Below are positions 19,240 to 28,763 of a stretch of 64,000 nucleotides of DNA, piece after piece. The stretch is from Alteromonas halophila (GTDB lineage: Bacteria; Pseudomonadota; Gammaproteobacteria; Enterobacterales; Alteromonadaceae). Both the position numbers and the translations under genes were made by a program. Positions within the stretch are counted from its first letter, which is position 1. The number at the start of each line of letters is the position of its first letter. The notes beneath the pieces were generated by a model. It worked only from the letters and a program-made list of their open reading frames with translations, was not told where the DNA came from and made no database searches. Location of the stretch: the NCBI RefSeq assembly GCF_014651815.1, contig NZ_BMXP01000002.1, positions 248,001 to 312,000 on the forward strand, read 5' to 3'.

Positions 19240-21237
19240 CTAGACGGTTTCGGTTTCTTTTACTTCGTAAATTTCCAGCCAGCTGGCTGTTTCTGTGATC
19301 GATTCTGCAGTGAGGTCCCGCAATAACTCGTCAAGTGCTTTAAGGCGCACTGGCTGCGTTGATAGCTGCTGCAACCGGTGGTTGTAGCCCAGTAGTGTTT
19401 CCCGGGCACTTAACGAGCGCTGGGCAGAAATATCGAATTCCGCATGATTACGTATGGCAAATGCGGTGGTGCCTAATACCGGAAACCAGGCCGCGAGCAC
19501 GCCACATACCTTGGAGATAAGATAATAGCGTGCGGGCAACAGGCCGCTCGCCACTTTAAGGCACACTATTACAATGGTGGCAGCAAACAGGCGTTCACTG
19601 ATACGAGCCAGGCGTCTGCCCATCAGGTTCATAGCGATGGCGTTACGTGTGTGATACTGATACTGCTGCGCTATCCACTGGCTGCGGATCACGCTAATGA
19701 CCTGATCTAAATAGTTGTGATTAACTTTGTAGCCTGAAAAGCCGATGTAGCGCAGCACGGTTTCGGTATACAAATAGGCCCAGCACCGCTCGGGCCTACC
19801 ATGACCCAGCAAATTACGGCTAACCACCTCTTCGTTGTCGCAGTAGCGGCGCATAGGAAAATGGCTGCCAAGCAACGACAAAAATAAGCTGGGCCTGAGA
19901 AACTCAGCAATACAGCGGTACTCAAGCCACCGATCATGCAACTTTTTATGTTTGTCGCGTCTGAACAGCCCGTAAATTAACAGCAGCAATGCCAGTTCCA
20001 CAGCGGCGCAATACGCGGAACTGTTGCCATAGATCGCGGGATCCGAAAGTGCAATTGCCAGCGCAGCCACAATCAGTGCAGCAGCGCCCAGCAAATAAAT
20101 AAACACAAAGGTGCTGCGATGTTGTGCGGCATAATAGCTTGCCAGTCTGTCTGCGCGAAGGTATGCAGCAAAATAACCATGACTGGCGACAGACTCAACA
20201 GGCCCGATATCGGCTTTGCTTTGTGCCATCACTTTTGCCTGATCGGGAAGGCGATCGCGGTGACTGGCAGCTACTTTGTCGATGGCATTGGGGGAAGTAA
20301 AAAACCGCTTGAGCAGCGCAAAACCGTGTTGGAGCGGGCTGAATTTCGTGGTCTTTAACCTGATGGGACCGTCATCGTTAAAGTCCGGTTGTTGCTTTGG
20401 CGATAAGGCCAGACACGTTTCACTGGCAAATGCTGAAAAACGCGCCAGCACCTGTTGCGTAAGCGGATCCTGTTGCCCGTTTTCGGCGCAGGTTAACAGC
20501 GTATCGAATAACAACACATGCCCGAGCCAGTCATAAAGCGCATCTTCCGAAAAAGTTTGCTGCCTAACCTTGCCCTGATGATGGTGTATAAAATACATCG
20601 CATCAGGATTTTCGCTATCAATCCAGATAACCGGTATTTTCTGAGCTAACGCCAGATTCACGGTCCATGCAGTGCCGTAACCTGGCCGCTCTTTGCCATC
20701 ATACAGGGCAACGAGCAGGTCGCAGTTTCTCACCAGGTTCTCTGCACAGTCACGATAAGCAAAGTCACTTAGCCGACGATCACCGTCCAGCTCCAGCACA
20801 CGCGATTGAGGCGTATTAAAACCGGCTTTTTCAAGTAGAGCGTAATAGGATTGCTGGCTGGTGGCATCAAAGTCGCGGGCATATTCGTCGGCACTGAACG
20901 GAAGAATACAGGCTAGCTCATAGGCCTCTGCGACCAGTGCCGGCTCGATGAGCAGTCTGTCAGCGCCGTCAGCCATCGAAGAAATTAAACGTAATAGTGG
21001 TGGTGCGTCTGCATAAAGCGAAGCGGCATTAGGATGCTGATGACAGCGGGAAAGCTGAACGTGAAGCTGGTCATACAGGTGCGAGATGCGGGCAACCAGC
21101 TCCGCATTGTCAGCCCGTATATTGGCATTTTCCCGATGTCCGGCTACCGCCACACGCAGGGTCATGGGTACCAGTGGGTTCTCGGCGAATCGGGCATACT
21201 GATCCTGTACGTTATTTTTATTCATAGTGTCATCCAT
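19240..21237 (-). CDS. SLOG-like Rossmann domain fused to a four-helix SLATT-like membrane region
   Basis: 665 residues. Residues 26-210 form a Rossmann-like domain with VAVAGHR, SSMADGADRLLIEPAL, LPFSADEYARDF and a late VRNCDLLVALYDGK...GTAWTVNLA block, as in SLOG/LOG-type nucleotide-ligand sensors. Four membrane helices follow at about 375-397, 406-425, 549-566 and 572-594. The helical WLEYRCIAEFLR segment after the first pair resembles SLATT (SLOG-associating) membrane modules. In known conflict systems such proteins sense a nucleotide signal and perturb membranes. Divergent from a STAND ATPase gene with 161 bases between them. ATG 21225 is an alternative start. The family assignment is by eye. 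Confidence 0.7.
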   Translation of the reverse strand: MDDTMNKNNVQDQYARFAENPLVPMTLRVAVAGHRENANIRADNAELVARISHLYDQLHVQLSRCHQHPNAASLYADAPPLLRLISSMADGADRLLIEPALVAEAYELACILPFSADEYARDFDATSQQSYYALLEKAGFNTPQSRVLELDGDRRLSDFAYRDCAENLVRNCDLLVALYDGKERPGYGTAWTVNLALAQKIPVIWIDSENPDAMYFIHHHQGKVRQQTFSEDALYDWLGHVLLFDTLLTCAENGQQDPLTQQVLARFSAFASETCLALSPKQQPDFNDDGPIRLKTTKFSPLQHGFALLKRFFTSPNAIDKVAASHRDRLPDQAKVMAQSKADIGPVESVASHGYFAAYLRADRLASYYAAQHRSTFVFIYLLGAAALIVAALAIALSDPAIYGNSSAYCAAVELALLLLIYGLFRRDKHKKLHDRWLEYRCIAEFLRPSLFLSLLGSHFPMRRYCDNEEVVSRNLLGHGRPERCWAYLYTETVLRYIGFSGYKVNHNYLDQVISVIRSQWIAQQYQYHTRNAIAMNLMGRRLARISERLFAATIVIVCLKVASGLLPARYYLISKVCGVLAAWFPVLGTTAFAIRNHAEFDISAQRSLSARETLLGYNHRLQQLSTQPVRLKALDELLRDLTAESITETASWLEIYEVKETETV

Positions 21238-21346
21238 TCACTGACTGATGATCGGGCGCAGTTATTATTTAAGACCTAAAACGTGAATTTGTCAGAGTGA
21301 TACGACAAATATTCTTCGCGGTAATCGCAGGCGGCAACTATGCTGA

Positions 21347-21383
21347 AGTACAGTTTTTGTACTACGCTAACTAACTCGCGTAG
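21347..21383. promoter_or_regulatory. two adjacent inverted repeats before the STAND gene
   Basis: AGTACA-GTTTT-TGTACT (21347-21363) overlaps the start of CTACGC-N10-GCGTAG (21362-21383). The second ends 15 bases before the STAND ATG, where no clear Shine-Dalgarno is seen. These could be an operator plus a translation-limiting hairpin. Confidence 0.45.
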
Positions 21384-21398
21384 CGCGGACCGTTCGTC

Positions 21399-24300
21399 AT
21401 GCATACCTGCAATCTGTTTGTGTCATCACCCGGAGATGTGGCCCTGGAGCGAACACTTATCGCAGGTGTTGTAGAGCGATTGCGTCGCGTGTTTGGGCAC
21501 CGCAGCAAGCTGACGCTTACCCTGTGGGAAGAATTGCCACTTGAAGCAAATACGTCCTTTCAGCCGCAACTTCCCGATCCGGCTACCATGGATATCTTCA
21601 TACTGATCCTGTGGCAGCGTATGGGGACGCCACTGCCACAAGAGGCTATCCCGCCCACCTTTAAGGGGCCAATGACCGGTACAGAGTTTGAGTTTTTTTC
21701 GGCTCTGAAGGCTCAGCAACAATCTGGACAGCCATCGATCATGGTGTACCGGCGCATGGACAATGCTGGTAAGTATGCTGATGAAGTGAATGCGTTTTTT
21801 GCCACGCACTTTGTCGATGACAGCCAGTGTGTACGTAAGGCCTTTCATACCTACGCCACTATTGCTGAATTTGAGAGCCTGGCTGAAAACCATCTGTACC
21901 GCTGGCTGGACAGCCACCTTCCGCACCTCAGCGAAAAGGAGATGATCCAGGAGCGGCAGTGGTACAGCGGCAACCCGTTTCAGGGACTGAAAGCGTTTCG
22001 TTTTGAACACGCCAGTGTGTTTTGCGGGCGAAATGATGCAATAGCGGAAGCTTTGGAAAAATTGAAAGTGAAAATGCAGGCTCATCAGCCCTTCTTGCTG
22101 ATTGTCGGCATGAGTGGTTCGGGTAAATCGAGTGTCGCCCGTGCAGGGGTCCTGCCGGCGCTATATAACGCGCCATTTCTGCCCCGCGATGGGATGCTTG
22201 GCAGAGGTGTAATGTGCCCTGCTGATGTCGAAGGCGATCCGTTCAAGGGGCTGGTAGCTGCGTTGTCAGCGCAAAGCGCCGGCTCATTGGTCTCTAGTCA
22301 TGACATACCACGCCTGGCGAAGTTGGCAGCACAGGCGCCTGATGACTTTATCTCGCTGGTAGACCAGGCAATGGCCAACAAGCCACCACCGTTTCATCTG
22401 GTACTGCTGATTGATCAGCTTGAAGAGTTATATATTTCTGCCGCTATCGATGGTCCGACACAAAAGCGCTTCTCAACCCTGATCAAGCGCCTGGTGGAAT
22501 CGCTGCATATCATCGTTGTGGCGACATTACGGAGTGACTGCTATCACCTTTTAGGTGGCTCTCCAGCTTTTATGGCAATGAAGCAGCAAGGCGGCCAGCT
22601 CGATCTCACGCCACCCACGCTATTCAATCTGCGCCAGATGATCACGATTCCCGCGCACGCCGCGCGGTTGCACTTTGAAGCTGGCGAACATGGACAGCCA
22701 CCGTTAGATGAAGTGATTGCCGAGAGTGCAGCCTGCTCACCGGAAAGCCTGCCGCTACTTGAGTTTACTCTGTCGCAACTGTATGAAAGCCGCACCCCCA
22801 GCGGCATGTTGACCTTCAAACAATACAACGCGCTGGGCGGCATTGAAGGCGCGATAGCCAGTCACGCGGAGGCGGTCTTCAGCCGCCTCAGTGACAAGGT
22901 GCAACGCTGTTTCGCGAGTGTATTTAATCAACTAATTAATGGCGATACCAATCAGCGATACCTGCGCAAATGGGTGAGCCACAAAAAGTTAAATGTGGAT
23001 GTCCATGCAGGGCAGCTGGTGGCAGCATTTTTGGCGGCGCGCTTGCTGGTCAGCGAACGCAACCCCGATAATGTTGATGTCGTCGCGCTTGCGCATGAGT
23101 CGCTGTTTATCCACTGGCCACGGCTTGTCGAATGGCTGAAAGTAAACCGCAGTCTGCTGAATATTCGCAATCGCATGTCCGGACAGGGACAGCGCTGGCT
23201 TGCTGCCGGTAAGGATCCGGCCTTGTTGCTCAATCGCGGTAAACCACTAGAAGACGGTAAGGCATTACTCAACAGTGACCTGACTCTGGATGAAGATCTT
23301 AAACGCTACGTTAATGCATCACTCAAGCGGGTCGCTCGGGCTCGGCGGCTGCAGTATGCCGCTATCGTCGCCTTGTTTGCTATCACACTGATTGCTCTCG
23401 GGGCGTCTTATTTTGCCAGGCAAAATCAGTTAGCGGCAGAGCGTAACTTAGCGAAAAGTCAGGATCTGATTGAGTATCTAATTGACGATTTGCACAGCCA
23501 GCTCGAAAAGGTAGGTCGACTGGATGTGATGCAATCTATCGGTGAAAAAGTTATGGATTATTTTGCATCCATGGCACCGACCGAAACAACGGCAGACAGT
23601 CTGCGCAACCGAACCAAAGCACTATATCAAATTGGCAGTGTCTACATGGAACTGGATGCGGCAAAACAGGCTGTCAGGGCCTTTCAGCAAAGCCTGGAAC
23701 AAGCCAGGGCACTTACCCGGCAGACGCCCGACAAGTATACCTTTGTGTTTGAACAAGCGCAGGCAGAATTCTGGCTAGGCTATGCTTACTGGTCGTCGAA
23801 TGAGCTGGACCGCGCAGAAGCACAGTTTATTAGCTACCGGGATACTGCTACCCGACTGGTAGCGCTGCGTCCTGACAGCCCCTCAGCGATGATGGAGGTG
23901 GCATATGCCTACTCAAACCTTGGCACGCTGGCGGATACCCGGGGCGAAATCGACGAGGCTATTCAGAATTTTTTGCAGGCGGCGGCCACGACGGTCAAGG
24001 TGGTGGCGCTTACACCTTCCGACATGGACGCCATAGCAACGCTGGCAGATATTTATTCGTGGCTGGGCTCGGCCCACGAAAAGCAGCTAAAACTCACCCA
24101 AGCATTAAGTTTTTATCGCAGTGAGCAGAAGCTATTCAGCCGCATTCAGCAGCTCGAGCCAAGCTATCAGTCTCGTGTAAATATTGTTCTTGCCAACAAT
24201 CGCCTGGCAAAAATAGAGCTATTTAGCGGCAATGTCGACAACGCTATCGCGACGTACCAGGACCAGCTTGCCAGCATGCAGCAGATCGTTGACTACGACC

Positions 24301-24845
24301 GTAATAATCGAAACTGGCAGGAAATATTATCCGCCACTCACGCAGGACTTGGCGAGGCGCATATTCTTGCTCAGGATCTAGCTGCTGCCCAATATCACCT
24401 GGATAAAAGTTTCGCCATCGACCCTGAGATACCGCAGCAAAGCAACCGCTACTGGCGGTCAGCTTTTTATCAGCGCCACTACTGGTACTGGCGGTTGCTT
24501 ATTGCGCAGACTAAGTATCAGCAGGCCAAGTCCTATGAGCGCGACCTGTTTGCCACCGATGATCCCACGGCGCAGTTGTGGCAGATGCGTATTGCCAGCT
24601 ACCGTCGACAATCGGTAGACGCACTGCCCGACACTGCCGCGAGTCCATACCATCTTGTTGCATTGCTTGAGCAGGCGCTGCTCACACAACGCACAGATGT
24701 GCTCATGTCGATGGTGGCGCGCGTTCCACCTTCACTGTGGAATTACCCTGAGTTAGTAAAGCTAAAGCCAGGCATCGATACACGGCTTACCTCGCTGCCA
24801 CCCGCGCGGAGGCAGGCGAGCCATTCGGCTTGGCCAGAGCATTAA
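21399..24845 (+). CDS. DUF4062-like/STAND ATPase/transmembrane/TPR signalling protein
   Basis: 1148 residues. Order: residues 1-175 a DUF4062-like Rossmann domain (NLFVSSPGDVALER, then DIFILILWQRMGTPLP and GTEFEFFSAL). Residues 195-580 are an nSTAND1-type NTPase with Walker A GMSGSGKSS (237-245), Walker B VLLIDQLEEL (335-344), sensor-like VATLRSD and the winged-helix AHESLFIHWPRLVEW. A membrane helix follows at about 651-672, then 12 or more TPR-like helices (735-1060). STAND proteins oligomerise on ligand binding and switch on an attached effector; many are antiviral. The helix would place TPRs and ATPase on opposite membrane faces. Followed 42 bases later by an exported protein gene. Confidence 0.8.
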   Translation: MHTCNLFVSSPGDVALERTLIAGVVERLRRVFGHRSKLTLTLWEELPLEANTSFQPQLPDPATMDIFILILWQRMGTPLPQEAIPPTFKGPMTGTEFEFFSALKAQQQSGQPSIMVYRRMDNAGKYADEVNAFFATHFVDDSQCVRKAFHTYATIAEFESLAENHLYRWLDSHLPHLSEKEMIQERQWYSGNPFQGLKAFRFEHASVFCGRNDAIAEALEKLKVKMQAHQPFLLIVGMSGSGKSSVARAGVLPALYNAPFLPRDGMLGRGVMCPADVEGDPFKGLVAALSAQSAGSLVSSHDIPRLAKLAAQAPDDFISLVDQAMANKPPPFHLVLLIDQLEELYISAAIDGPTQKRFSTLIKRLVESLHIIVVATLRSDCYHLLGGSPAFMAMKQQGGQLDLTPPTLFNLRQMITIPAHAARLHFEAGEHGQPPLDEVIAESAACSPESLPLLEFTLSQLYESRTPSGMLTFKQYNALGGIEGAIASHAEAVFSRLSDKVQRCFASVFNQLINGDTNQRYLRKWVSHKKLNVDVHAGQLVAAFLAARLLVSERNPDNVDVVALAHESLFIHWPRLVEWLKVNRSLLNIRNRMSGQGQRWLAAGKDPALLLNRGKPLEDGKALLNSDLTLDEDLKRYVNASLKRVARARRLQYAAIVALFAITLIALGASYFARQNQLAAERNLAKSQDLIEYLIDDLHSQLEKVGRLDVMQSIGEKVMDYFASMAPTETTADSLRNRTKALYQIGSVYMELDAAKQAVRAFQQSLEQARALTRQTPDKYTFVFEQAQAEFWLGYAYWSSNELDRAEAQFISYRDTATRLVALRPDSPSAMMEVAYAYSNLGTLADTRGEIDEAIQNFLQAAATTVKVVALTPSDMDAIATLADIYSWLGSAHEKQLKLTQALSFYRSEQKLFSRIQQLEPSYQSRVNIVLANNRLAKIELFSGNVDNAIATYQDQLASMQQIVDYDRNNRNWQEILSATHAGLGEAHILAQDLAAAQYHLDKSFAIDPEIPQQSNRYWRSAFYQRHYWYWRLLIAQTKYQQAKSYERDLFATDDPTAQLWQMRIASYRRQSVDALPDTAASPYHLVALLEQALLTQRTDVLMSMVARVPPSLWNYPELVKLKPGIDTRLTSLPPARRQASHSAWPEH

Positions 24846-24887
24846 CGCTTAAGCCTGCCTCCGTGATCCCCAACAAAGGAAACAACA

Positions 24888-25403
24888 ATGAACAAAAAGA
24901 CATACCTACGTTACGTGATCTGCCTGATGGCAGCGTTAAGCGCCGTCGCCGCGGCTAATCCACATACCATTGACGTTGAGCTGAAGGTGGCCAATGCGGT
25001 TGATGAATTGCTGTTATTCCGGGACGGCCAGCAAATAGACATTATCGATTTTCCGAAAAACAAGAAATTTATTCGTTTTACCTTTCCTGACGGCTATCGA
25101 AAATTTGACCTGAAAGTTTTTGAAATGAATGAAGTCGCTGAAAAAGAAACCATAATGGCTGCCTATGCCGCGAGTCGTGAACAAGGTGTCAGCCAATTCA
25201 ACACCTTGTGGCGAGGACATGCCTCCAGTACGCAAAATGCCCGTGAGTTTCAGGTACACCAGCAGGGTCGGTCGACGCTGGTGGTGCGCAATAAAAATGT
25301 GGATGGCACGCCCGAAGGCGTGCTGCACGATTATATTTTACGATTTTCGGTGAATGGTATTACCTATCTGAGCGACCCGAGTATCCGTAATAAACAGAAC
25401 TAG
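24888..25403 (+). CDS. small exported protein of unknown function, in operon with the STAND gene
   Basis: 171 residues, AAAGGA before ATG 24888. A signal peptide (1-23, ending SAVAAA) exports it. The mature part is beta-rich (VELKVANAVDELLLFRDGQQIDIIDF...) with no cysteines and no family I recognise. Given the STAND protein's single membrane helix, it may be a periplasmic partner, but this is inference. Its TAG stop shares a CTAG with the stop of the convergent ggt gene. Confidence 0.75.
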   Translation: MNKKTYLRYVICLMAALSAVAAANPHTIDVELKVANAVDELLLFRDGQQIDIIDFPKNKKFIRFTFPDGYRKFDLKVFEMNEVAEKETIMAAYAASREQGVSQFNTLWRGHASSTQNAREFQVHQQGRSTLVVRNKNVDGTPEGVLHDYILRFSVNGITYLSDPSIRNKQN

Positions 25404-27070
25404 TCGGTGTGCGCGTCCCGCACCATGGCCTCACCGCGCCCGCTTTGTTCAGACGCTGCGCTGAGCCCGGTGCTGTCCTGCTTGATCAGCTGCACGTCGC
25501 CAAACCGGCGTCTATCCAGGGTATAGCCCATTTGCTCCAGGTGTTTGAGGGTGCCGGTGTCAAAACCTGGGTGAACACGGATAGTGTCTTTGGGCCATAG
25601 CTGATGGTGAAAACGGGGCGCATTGGCGCTCATTGTTGCGTTTTGTTCGAAAGCCAGTGCATTAAGAATGGTCTGGGTCACCGATGAGATAATCGTGGTT
25701 CCGCCAGGCGAGCCGGTGACCAGTGCTACCTCGTTATCGCGCAGCACGATGGTAGGCGTCATGGAAGACAGCATCCGTTTACCGGGGGCGATGGCGTTGG
25801 CTTCCCCACCAATTGCGCCGAAAAAGTTGGGTACGCCCGGCTTGGCACTAAAGTCATCCATTTCGTCATTCAGCAAAAAGCCCGCACCGGCTACAACCAT
25901 GCCACTGCCAAATGACAGGTTTAGCGTAGTGGTATTCGAGACCGCGTTACCGTGTTTATCGACGATAGAAAAATGCGTGGTGTCCTCACTTTCAATCAAA
26001 CCGGGCTCTACCGGTTTTGACGGCGATATTGCGGTGGGGTTAATGTCACTGGCTCGCCGCGCAAAGTAGGCGGGATCGGTGAGTGCCGCCACGGGCACAT
26101 CAACAAAGTCCGGGTCGCCAAGGTATTCGGCGCGGTCAGCAAATACCCGTTTACCAATTTCGGACATTACGTGCAGATAATCGGGTGAGTTGTGCGCTGG
26201 CATAGTATGGGTAGTGGCATAAGCTTCCAGCATATTCAGCCACTGCGCGACGGCCACGCCGCCTGAGCTTGGTGGCGGCGCGGTAACCAGCGTAAAATCG
26301 CGCCAGGAAAGACTTAACGGCTGACGCCACTTTGCCTGGTACGCTGCCAGATCATCTGTCGTGATCAGGCCGCCATTATCTTCCATAAAATCTTCAATCT
26401 GCGACGCCACCTTTCCCGCATAAAAGCCGTCATGGCCGTGCTGCTGTATATGGCGCAGGGTTGCCGCCAGTTCAGGCTGAACAAAGCGCTGGTTGCTCTC
26501 TATATCACCAAAGTGGTCGGCAAAATTAGTCTCTATACCGCGTTGTGAAGTACGCTTTATGTACTTTGCGACGCGATCAGCAAGATGGGCAGGGACGACA
26601 AAGCCATCTTCGGCCAGGGCAATTGCCGGTGCCAGCAACCGCGCCCAGGGCAGCGTGCCGTACGCCTGATGGGCTTTCCACATGCCAGCGACCGTGCCAG
26701 GCACACCGGAGGCTTTCGCGCCGAATAAGGGCTCTCTGGTTTTTACCTTACCCTCGTCATCCAGGTACATATCACGGTGCGCGGCACCCGGCGCTTCTTC
26801 ACGGTAATCCAGAAAGCGCTGTTCGCCGTCTTTGACGATGGTCATAAAGCCACCGCCGCCAATATTACCGGCTTCGGGCAGGGTCACCGCCAGCACAAAC
26901 TGAGCGGTAATTGCGGCGTCAACGGCGTTACCACCGTCATCCAGCACCGCCATGGCAGCCTGAGCACTAAAGGTGTCTGGCATAGCAACAGCCTGCTGTG
27001 ACGGTTGCGGGTCACTGGCACAGCCAGCCACTCCGAGCAAACAGATGAAGAGGTATAAGAAACGAACCAT
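25400..27070 (-). CDS. ggt: gamma-glutamyltransferase (lipoprotein form)
   Basis: 556 residues from ATG 27070; the longer frame begins with TTG and overlaps the NhaC stop. The lipobox LLGVAGC anchors it in the envelope. The family autoprocesses at a Thr that becomes the N-terminal nucleophile of the small subunit; here it is the second Thr of SEDTTHFSIVDKHGNAVS. Also seen are GGNAVDAAITAQFVLAVT, GGGGFM, the substrate-binding LDYREEAP, and the late GSPGGTTI oxyanion segment. It degrades glutathione and gamma-glutamyl peptides in the periplasm. Confidence 0.95.
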   Translation of the reverse strand: MVRFLYLFICLLGVAGCASDPQPSQQAVAMPDTFSAQAAMAVLDDGGNAVDAAITAQFVLAVTLPEAGNIGGGGFMTIVKDGEQRFLDYREEAPGAAHRDMYLDDEGKVKTREPLFGAKASGVPGTVAGMWKAHQAYGTLPWARLLAPAIALAEDGFVVPAHLADRVAKYIKRTSQRGIETNFADHFGDIESNQRFVQPELAATLRHIQQHGHDGFYAGKVASQIEDFMEDNGGLITTDDLAAYQAKWRQPLSLSWRDFTLVTAPPPSSGGVAVAQWLNMLEAYATTHTMPAHNSPDYLHVMSEIGKRVFADRAEYLGDPDFVDVPVAALTDPAYFARRASDINPTAISPSKPVEPGLIESEDTTHFSIVDKHGNAVSNTTTLNLSFGSGMVVAGAGFLLNDEMDDFSAKPGVPNFFGAIGGEANAIAPGKRMLSSMTPTIVLRDNEVALVTGSPGGTTIISSVTQTILNALAFEQNATMSANAPRFHHQLWPKDTIRVHPGFDTGTLKHLEQMGYTLDRRRFGDVQLIKQDSTGLSAASEQSGRGEAMVRDAHTD

Positions 27071-27074
27071 GGGT

Positions 27075-28451
27075 TTATCCAATCATTATCAGGCTGGTAA
27101 TGAAGTAGGCTACCAGTGTCATGCCACCGGCGACAAGCGCGTAGGGCAACTGGGTTTTCACGTGGGTGAGGACATCGCAGCCTGCAGCCAGCGATGACAC
27201 GGCCGTCGTGTCAGAAATGGGCGAGCAGTGATCACCAAATATGCCCCCTCCCAGTATTGCGGCAACCACCAGAGAGGGGGGCAGCCCAAGCGTCTGGATC
27301 AGGGGCACGCCAATGGGTATAAGAATGGCAAACGTGCCCCAGGATGTGCCTGTGGTAAACGACATCACGGCCCCTGCCAGAAACAACATGGGTACAATCA
27401 GGACCAGTGGCAGATATTCGCCCACAATACCGGCTACAAAAATGCCAGTACCTAACGCTTTGAGGCTATTGCCTAACGTGAGTGACAACAGCACAATAGT
27501 GACCAGGGGCAGCAGTTCACCCATGCCCTTGAAGCCTACTTTGACGGCCTGCTGATGCGTGAAACGCCCATACCCAAGCAGCAACAGATAAGCCACTGCG
27601 GTCGCCAGCGCGGTGGCGTAAAGTACTGATTTACTGCCACTGCCGTCGGCAATGCTGCCATTGCCGGTCCACAGCATAAAGCCAACCATACTCAGCACCA
27701 TGACAATGAGCGGTACCAGCATGTAGCGGGCCTTAGTCGCAGGCTGAATTTCCGGCGCGCTGTCAGTTTTGTGTTTGAGTGCTTCCTCGGCTTTCATCGG
27801 CCCGTGTACTTTATCGCGGGCGATGGTATAGGCGACAATGCCAAGTGTAAAAAGCGCATAAAAGTTAAGCGGTACACTGCCCCATAAAATGCTGGCGGCG
27901 GAGCCACTTAATTCGTAACCTTCAAGCATGGATAGCACAAAGGCGCCCCAGCCATTGAGCAAAATCAGAATGCAGACCGGTGCGCTGGTACTGTCGATGA
28001 TGTAGGCCAGGCGCGCACGGCTCATTTTAAACTTATCAAACAGACCCCGTGCAAAAATGCCCGACGTAAGCACACTTAAATTTGATTCAATAAACACCGC
28101 AATGCCGGTGAACATCGTGATCCCGCCAACCTGACGACGTCCCCGTGCAACGCCTTTTCCCACCAGGTAGTTCACGGTGGCAGTGACGCCCCCAGAGTCC
28201 CGGATATAGGCCAGTAATGCACCGACCAGCACTGAGAAAATCAAAACCCGCGTATTACCGGGGCTCGCTGCGGTATTAATGGCTTGTTCGATGGCGTTGA
28301 TGGGGGCCAGCAGCAGACTACCGCTGTTATTCACAGTAAGTAGCAATGCCTCGGCGCACAGCACGGCCAGCAGTAGCGCCAGAATGACTTCTTTTTTCCA
28401 GAAAACGACGATTATCGCCACCAGTGGGGGGATGACTGACACCCAATCCAT
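27075..28451 (-). CDS. NhaC-family Na+/H+ antiporter
   Basis: 458 residues, about 11-12 membrane helices. Conserved blocks of the NhaC group are present: a long N-terminal helix pair, SVLVGALLAYIRDSGG, STSAPVCILILLNGWGAF, SFTTGTSWGTFAILIPIG, and the late GGGIFGDHCSPISDTTAVSSLAAGCD, whose polar residues form the ion path. Likely exchanges sodium for protons, or amino or organic acids as in some NhaC relatives. It ends 4 bases before the ggt start, so the two are cotranscribed and the pair could link peptide use to sodium circulation. Confidence 0.9.
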   Translation of the reverse strand: MDWVSVIPPLVAIIVVFWKKEVILALLLAVLCAEALLLTVNNSGSLLLAPINAIEQAINTAASPGNTRVLIFSVLVGALLAYIRDSGGVTATVNYLVGKGVARGRRQVGGITMFTGIAVFIESNLSVLTSGIFARGLFDKFKMSRARLAYIIDSTSAPVCILILLNGWGAFVLSMLEGYELSGSAASILWGSVPLNFYALFTLGIVAYTIARDKVHGPMKAEEALKHKTDSAPEIQPATKARYMLVPLIVMVLSMVGFMLWTGNGSIADGSGSKSVLYATALATAVAYLLLLGYGRFTHQQAVKVGFKGMGELLPLVTIVLLSLTLGNSLKALGTGIFVAGIVGEYLPLVLIVPMLFLAGAVMSFTTGTSWGTFAILIPIGVPLIQTLGLPPSLVVAAILGGGIFGDHCSPISDTTAVSSLAAGCDVLTHVKTQLPYALVAGGMTLVAYFITSLIMIG

Positions 28452-28763
28452 ATCAAACGCGCCTTGTATCTAAAGGTTCTGCCACGGCAAGGGTGGCACA
28501 AAATAGTTGGTAACCGACGGATCCTACGCAACTGCCTGCTGTTGCGCCAGTTATCATTCGTTCTATGTCATTGTTTTTCAGTATTAACGCGCACTGTCGA
28601 CTGGTGCGGCGTGACTGCCATGGCGCGGTACAGTGGTAAAAGCCAGTACGCCTGTCATTGTCGCAGCGTCATGCAACCCTGTCGATATGCTGCTTGGCTG
28701 AGTTCGGTTGTGGCGATAGACTTACCTGCATGCATTTCCTATTACGTTATTAAGTGGCCCCTC
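28452..28763. other. 312-base gap without a recognised gene
   Basis: The gap lies between divergent nhaC and the GH3 gene. A reading frame joined to the GH3 gene runs through it but has no good start site and no coding look. I see no RNA gene, repeat or convincing -35/-10 pair. Promoters for both flanking genes must lie here. Confidence 0.6.

Noticed and set aside
27075..28451. NhaC protein as the missing MurNAc transporter
   Set aside because: Its conserved blocks are those of Na+/H+ antiporters and it pairs with ggt, not with the murQ operon.
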